Positions 60,070 through 64,000 of a stretch of DNA of 64,000 nt are shown piece by piece. Position 1 is the stretch's first letter, and each line of letters begins with the position of its first letter. A model generated the notes under the pieces. It searched no databases, was not told the DNA's origin, and worked only from the letters and a program-made list of their open reading frames with translations. The translations under genes and the position numbers were made by a program. The DNA is from Hirschia maritima DSM 19733 (GTDB taxonomy: Bacteria > Pseudomonadota > Alphaproteobacteria > Caulobacterales > Hyphomonadaceae): positions 499,523-563,522 of the forward strand of contig NZ_KB899546.1 of NCBI RefSeq assembly GCF_000378345.1. The letters run 5' to 3'.

Positions 60070-60396
60070 ATGTCTGAGTTGAGAAAATCAATGCGTAGAT
60101 ATCACACTATTTCATCAAGTCATCCATGTTTAGAGGGGCACTTCCCCGAAAACCCAATGGTACCAGGGGCATTATTGTTGGATGAAATAGTGTCGAACAT
60201 TAATCGAGATCAAGTTGAGTATGTTTGTGTTGGTTTATCGAAGGTGAAATTCATCGCTCCTGTTCCTATCGAGACTGAATTTACGATAGAGGTTGAAGAC
60301 GTTTCCGCTGATTGTTGGAATGTGAGTGTGTATAGGCAGGAAGAGATCTATCTTAAAGGCCGTTTGGATGTGGTGGTAAAGCAATCTGCCAATTGA
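60070..60396 (+). CDS. FabZ/ApeI-like hotdog dehydratase
   Basis: The product is about 108 residues from the ATG at 60070; ATGs at 60061 and 60091 are alternatives. The core SSHPCLEGHFPENPMVPGAL, then LLDEIVSNINRDQVEYVC and LSKVKFIAPVPIETEFTIEV, is the H-P-x-x-x-x-H-F-P-x-x-P-x-x-P-G motif of FabZ-like dehydratases and the ApeI-type small hotdog proteins of aryl-polyene systems. The catalytic His is present. It is divergent from the ApeP-like gene and upstream of darA on the same strand, although 231 nt separate them. Confidence 0.82.
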   Translation: MSELRKSMRRYHTISSSHPCLEGHFPENPMVPGALLLDEIVSNINRDQVEYVCVGLSKVKFIAPVPIETEFTIEVEDVSADCWNVSVYRQEEIYLKGRLDVVVKQSAN

Positions 60397-60627
60397 GTTT
60401 GTGATTGTGGAAGTTGTTTTTGTGGCAATCTATTGAAATTCTTGGACGTAGGGGTTGGGAATTCAATTTAAACTGCTACATGACACCTATTAGCAGGATT
60501 TAATCTGACAGATTGTTAGCGAATGGCTATTTGTACGAGTAGAACTGACTTGTACCAGCCTTAGTGTTGATAGATTGAGTGAGATATCGCGACGCAAGCG
60601 ATATTGAAGATTGAGGGACTAAAGGGG

Positions 60628-61605
60628 ATGCTTAGAGTATTAGCAGTTGGGTTTTCCCAAACTGGCCAGTTGAGCCGGTTGATGGATTCCACTTTGGCTC
60701 CATTAGTTGAAGCTGATAACATCGAACTCACGCGCATTGATTTGGAAACGCACAGAGAATTCCCATTTCCTTGGTCGTTTTTCAAATTCTTCGATACGAT
60801 GCCGGAGTGCGTATATGAAGATGCTCCTGCAATAGAACCCGATGGTATTGCGGATGATGCAGAGTTTGATCTTGTAATTTTGTCATACCAGACTTGGTTT
60901 TTGTCTCCTTGTCCGCCAATCGTATCATTTTTAAAGTCAAAAATGGCAGCTCGTATTATTAAAGATAAGCCCGTTATAACGTTGATCGGGTGTCGCAATA
61001 TGTGGCTGATGGGGCAAGAAGCGATCAAAGAACGCCTAGATGATTTAGGTGGGCGTCTGATTGATAATGTCGCGCTCGTGGATGAAGCACATGCGGCCTA
61101 TACGTTTTATTCAACCCCGATTTGGATGTTGACTGGAAATAAGGGACCATACTTCAATGGACGCGTTCCCAAGGCTGGTTTGACGGAAGAGCAAATCTCT
61201 GACGCTTCAAGGTTTGGAGAAGCGATTGTCAAGCAATTGCCCGATCGTGCCCCAGAGGACAATTCGCCTATGATGGCAGGGCTTGGAGCCGTTAAAATTT
61301 CGCCTGGACTTATTGCTTCTGAGAAAGTTGCTAAACGAAATTTCCGCCTTTGGGGGGGATTGATGCGAAAATTTGGTAATCCTGATGCACTTGCCCGCAA
61401 AGGTATCCTTATTGTCTATTTCACTTTCCTTGCGATTATAGTTTTGACAGTTATGCCGATATTGGCGGTTATTAAAAAATTGCTCACACCTTTCACTAAG
61501 AAAAAGGTGGCAAATCAGATTGCTTATTTCGCCCGTCCGTCGGGTGAAGGACGAGAATTATTGAATACCGAGCTAGATGATCAGCTCGAAAAAGGGACAG
61601 AGTAA
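60628..61605 (+). CDS. DarA-like dialkylresorcinol condensing enzyme
   Basis: The protein is about 325 residues from the ATG at 60628, preceded by GAGGGA at 60613-60618. It has a flavodoxin-like N-terminus (VLAVGFSQTGQLSRLMDSTL), the DarA-specific stretches FPFPWSFFKFFDTMPECVYE, LVILSYQTWFLSPCPPIVSF and VITLIGCRNMWLMGQEAIKE, and a C-terminal membrane anchor (GILIVYFTFLAIIVLTVMPI). DarA enzymes condense two beta-keto fatty acyl units to make dialkylresorcinols together with DarB. The stop is followed after one base by the darB GTG. Confidence 0.87.
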   Translation: MLRVLAVGFSQTGQLSRLMDSTLAPLVEADNIELTRIDLETHREFPFPWSFFKFFDTMPECVYEDAPAIEPDGIADDAEFDLVILSYQTWFLSPCPPIVSFLKSKMAARIIKDKPVITLIGCRNMWLMGQEAIKERLDDLGGRLIDNVALVDEAHAAYTFYSTPIWMLTGNKGPYFNGRVPKAGLTEEQISDASRFGEAIVKQLPDRAPEDNSPMMAGLGAVKISPGLIASEKVAKRNFRLWGGLMRKFGNPDALARKGILIVYFTFLAIIVLTVMPILAVIKKLLTPFTKKKVANQIAYFARPSGEGRELLNTELDDQLEKGTE

Positions 61606-61606
61606 A

Positions 61607-62752
61607 GTGACGAGACCAGTATATGTGACTCGCAGCTCAGCTTATTTGCCGGGTGATGCAATCTCCAATGATGAGATGGAATCTGTTCTAGGCCAAGCTG
61701 GTGGACGTCCTTCGCGGGCGCGCCGCATGATCCTAAGATCAAACAAGATTGTGTCACGTCACTACGCGATTGATCGTGAAACAGGTAAGCCAACGCATTC
61801 GAATGCGCAGCTGGCGGCTGAGGCTGTTCGTGGTCTGGATGAAGGTACGAAATTAGATCAGGTTGATGTACTCGCCTGTGGAACATCAATGCCTGATCAA
61901 GTGTTTCCAAACCATGGCGTTATGGTGCAGGGGGAGTTGGGGCTCCCACCTATTGAGGTTTCTGCAACATCAGGTGTGTGTTTGGCGGGTGTAACGTCAA
62001 TGAAATATGCCTATATGGCTGTGGCGTCTGGGGAAGCAGAAGCATCTGTTGCAACCGGTTCTGAAAATGCATCTGCTATTCTTGCTGCTCATAATTTTGA
62101 AGCCGAGCTAGATGCCAAAGTTGATGCGTTAGAAGAAAATCCAGAGATCGCGTTTGAAAAAGATTTCATTCGTTGGATGCTATCAGATGGTGCTGGCGCA
62201 TTGATGCTGGAAAGTGAACCACGTGATGGTGCAACGAACCTGAAAGTGGAATGGATCGATATCTATTCATATGCTGGCGAGATGGAAACCTGCATGTATG
62301 CGGGTGCTGTAAAGAATGAAGACGGTTCCACTCGTGGTTGGACTAGCATGACATCAAAGGAACGTGACGCGGATTCTGTTATGTCAGTGAAGCAGGATGT
62401 GAAGCTGCTTAATGACAACATCATGATGTATGCCGCCCAAAAGCCTGCTCCTGTAGTCGCAGAAAAACATGGCATTGTGCCTGATGATGTCGATTGGTTT
62501 GTCCCGCATTATTCTTCGGGTTATTTCCGTGAGCGTTTGTTTAATGCACTTAAAGCAGGTGGCTTTGAAATTCCTATGGAAAAATGGTTCACAAACCTAT
62601 CCACAAAGGGAAATACAGGGTCAGCATCGATTTACATCATGCTTGATGAATTGCTGAAATCAGGCAAACTGAAATCTGGTGAAAAAATATTGTGCTGGGT
62701 TCCAGAAAGTGGACGTTTCAGCACCGCATTTATGTTGTTCACTGTCGTATAA
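61607..62752 (+). CDS. DarB-like beta-ketoacyl-ACP synthase III
   Basis: The protein is about 381 residues from a GTG at 61607, one base after the darA stop. It is a FabH/StlD-type ketosynthase with a complete Cys-His-Asn triad: C125 in ATSGVCLAGVTSMKYA, H301 in WFVPHYSSGYF and N336 in NLSTKGNTGSASIYIML. An N-terminal part VYVTRSSAYLPGDAISNDEM matches the DarB group. With DarA it forms dialkylresorcinols such as flexirubin precursors. It is followed by a small unknown gene with GGAG at its ribosome binding site. Confidence 0.88.
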   Translation: MTRPVYVTRSSAYLPGDAISNDEMESVLGQAGGRPSRARRMILRSNKIVSRHYAIDRETGKPTHSNAQLAAEAVRGLDEGTKLDQVDVLACGTSMPDQVFPNHGVMVQGELGLPPIEVSATSGVCLAGVTSMKYAYMAVASGEAEASVATGSENASAILAAHNFEAELDAKVDALEENPEIAFEKDFIRWMLSDGAGALMLESEPRDGATNLKVEWIDIYSYAGEMETCMYAGAVKNEDGSTRGWTSMTSKERDADSVMSVKQDVKLLNDNIMMYAAQKPAPVVAEKHGIVPDDVDWFVPHYSSGYFRERLFNALKAGGFEIPMEKWFTNLSTKGNTGSASIYIMLDELLKSGKLKSGEKILCWVPESGRFSTAFMLFTVV

Positions 62753-62774
62753 TTTGCATTGAAAAGGAGCCATT

Positions 62775-63197
62775 ATGAAGAAGGATGATGTCCCTCAGGA
62801 TAAGTCCCGCACTTATGGTGGCGAAAGCAAGCTCATGTACGCCGTTGATGATGACGGTAAATATACGGGAGTTTCATCGTCAGGATGGGAAGTTGAGACC
62901 TATGCAACGGTGGCGGCGGTTGAGGCGTTGGAGGCTCAACGTGATGCTGCACTAAAGCGCGGCATTGCAGGTGAAACATCTCCTCTAGAGTTTCATATGT
63001 TTGATAAGCGCATGGATATGGCAACTTTGACATCTTCTACAGGTTATGGTGCGTGGCGGGTGAAACGTCATTTGAAACCAAATATATTCAATGCTTTGCC
63101 AGACAAAAAATTAGAGCCTTATTGCGAGGCTATGGGAATTGATCTGCAAACGCTGAAAAGTTTGCCCGAACAATCATCTGAAAGTTCAGAAAGCTAA
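62775..63197 (+). CDS. Unknown small protein in the dar operon
   Basis: The 140-residue product starts MKKDDVPQDKSRTYGGESKL at an ATG with AAAAGGAGCC just upstream. It has a segment SSGWEVETYATVAAVEALEA, a second AHMFDKRMD-like LEFHMFDKRMDMATLTSSTG, and a Ser/Glu-rich end. No signal or membrane segment is seen. I do not recognise the family, but its tight placement between DarB-like and BtrH_N genes (22 nt and 4 nt gaps) marks it as part of this biosynthetic unit. Confidence 0.75.
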   Translation: MKKDDVPQDKSRTYGGESKLMYAVDDDGKYTGVSSSGWEVETYATVAAVEALEAQRDAALKRGIAGETSPLEFHMFDKRMDMATLTSSTGYGAWRVKRHLKPNIFNALPDKKLEPYCEAMGIDLQTLKSLPEQSSESSES

Positions 63198-63201
63198 ATT
63201 C

Positions 63202-64000
63202 ATGACACAATTTGAGCACCGTCAATCGGCGCACTGTGAAAGCGGTGTGGTGTCCAATCTGGTAACGGCTTCTGGTGTCCAGATGAGTGAGCCGATGGCT
63301 TTTGGATTATCCTCAAGTTTGATATTTGCCTATCTACCAATGGTGAAAATGGCTGGGATGCCTTTGATTGCTTATCGCATGTTGCCGGGAAGCATTATGA
63401 AAGGTTCTGCCAAGGCTATGAATGCCAAATGGGAGTCACAAACTTTCTCCAATCCCGATGAAGGGATGGCGGCACTTGACCGAGCATTGGATGAGGGAAA
63501 GCCTGTTGGTCTTCAGACAAGCATTTATTGGCTTCCTTATGTCCCGGAAGACATGCGATTTCACTTCAATGCGCATAATTTGGTCGTCTCTCATAAAGAG
63601 GGCGATGAATATGTGGTTTCAGATCCAGTCTTTCCGGAGTTGAAGCGAACAGATGCTGCTTCTTTGAAAAAAGCACGCTTTGTAAAAGGAGTAATGGCTC
63701 CTAAAGGGCGTATGTATCAGCTCTTAGAGGCTCCAAACAATATTGATTATAAAACAGCTATTCCTGCAGCGATTGAACGTAATCGTAAGCTGATGAAAGC
63801 GCCATTTGTGCCAATGGTAGGGACTAAAGGCATTCGTTATATGGGGCGTCAGATTCAGAAATTGGCGAAGAATCCTTCCAAGTCTGATTATCTCAAACAA
63901 TACCTTGGCCACATTGTGCGGATGCAGGAAGAGATTGGAACTGGAGGGGCTGGCTTTCGATTTATCTATGCAGCATTTCTAAAAGAAAGCGCAGAGATGC
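63202..64000 (+). CDS. BtrH N-terminal domain protein, 3' end beyond window
   Basis: From ATG 63202, 4 nt after the previous stop, an open frame runs off the window (266 residues seen). It opens MTQFEHRQSAHCESGVVSNL, with the H-C-x-S-x-V-V-S-N-L nucleophile motif, then SEPMAFGLSSSLIFAYLPMV, and later FNAHNLVVSHKEGDEYVVSD with a histidine and aspartate. These are the elements of BtrH_N, a papain-like acyl-transfer domain named after the butirosin acyltransferase BtrH. It may transfer or cleave an acyl group on an ACP-bound or lipid intermediate. Cluster role is inferred. Confidence 0.82.
   Translation, partial: MTQFEHRQSAHCESGVVSNLVTASGVQMSEPMAFGLSSSLIFAYLPMVKMAGMPLIAYRMLPGSIMKGSAKAMNAKWESQTFSNPDEGMAALDRALDEGKPVGLQTSIYWLPYVPEDMRFHFNAHNLVVSHKEGDEYVVSDPVFPELKRTDAASLKKARFVKGVMAPKGRMYQLLEAPNNIDYKTAIPAAIERNRKLMKAPFVPMVGTKGIRYMGRQIQKLAKNPSKSDYLKQYLGHIVRMQEEIGTGGAGFRFIYAAFLKESAEM

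Noticed and set aside
1-64000. tRNA genes, insertion sequences and CRISPR arrays
   Set aside because: I looked for T-loop motifs, transposase domains with flanking repeats and regularly spaced repeats in gene-free stretches and saw none, without a scanning tool.

Overview
The window reads as chromosomal DNA of an alphaproteobacterium, most likely Caulobacterales/Hyphomonadaceae (Hirschia-like). This is inferred from the gene families: rcdA, gapR and trcR cell-cycle factors, COQ9 next to rpsU, a small aa3-oxidase subunit IV ahead of a three-gene pnt operon, YdcH-type proteins near purEK, and a type-B bL36. By eye, base composition is below 50% G+C. I found no tRNA, rRNA, insertion sequence, prophage or CRISPR array.

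Layout. 1-5.4 kb: partial DinB protein, secreted serine hydrolase, S41 protease, Rid protein, MsbA-like ABC exporter. 5.4-8.8 kb: rpmE, rcdA, DUF1192 gene, quinone oxidoreductase, trcR. 8.8-12 kb: TetR and hotdog genes with a 38-bp perfect palindrome, a degenerate SDR protein, a membrane protein carrying a (GGCTTC)n repeat, two YdcH genes. 12-17 kb: diguanylate cyclase, purEK, GNAT and XRE-cupin pair, COQ9, and rpsU, which has no ordinary start codon. 17-24 kb: isochorismatase-like protein, NatAB-type ABC system, TacA-like sigma-54 response regulator, M3 peptidase. 24-30 kb: COX IV and pnt operon, divergent receiver/histidine kinase pair, gapR. 30-37.5 kb: TPR, HAD, rpmJ, lytic transglycosylase, motA, mnmC and a structured intergenic segment. 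37.5-41.6 kb: a phage-shock (Psp) locus, in which divergent pspF faces a perfect sigma-54 promoter driving a 45-codon gene, pspA, pspB, pspC, a small secreted protein and three more PspB-like proteins. 41.7-53.5 kb: MORN-like protein and membrane protein, ymdB, 5-FCL with a 6S-RNA-like element, AraC and SDR genes, alginate-export porin, patatin, HNH, folD-yggU-yggT. 53.5-58.2 kb: bioB, repeat/peptidoglycan-binding protein, AGCS symporter with an insertion.

58.4 kb to the right edge holds a probable aryl-polyene/dialkylresorcinol (flexirubin-like) lipid-pigment locus: glycosyltransferase, divergent ApeP-like and ApeI-like hotdog genes with overlapping start codons, DarA-like and DarB-like enzymes, an unknown small protein and a BtrH_N protein cut off by the window end. 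This is the best candidate for an unusual biosynthetic system. The rpsU start codon and the expanded Psp operon are the other main oddities.
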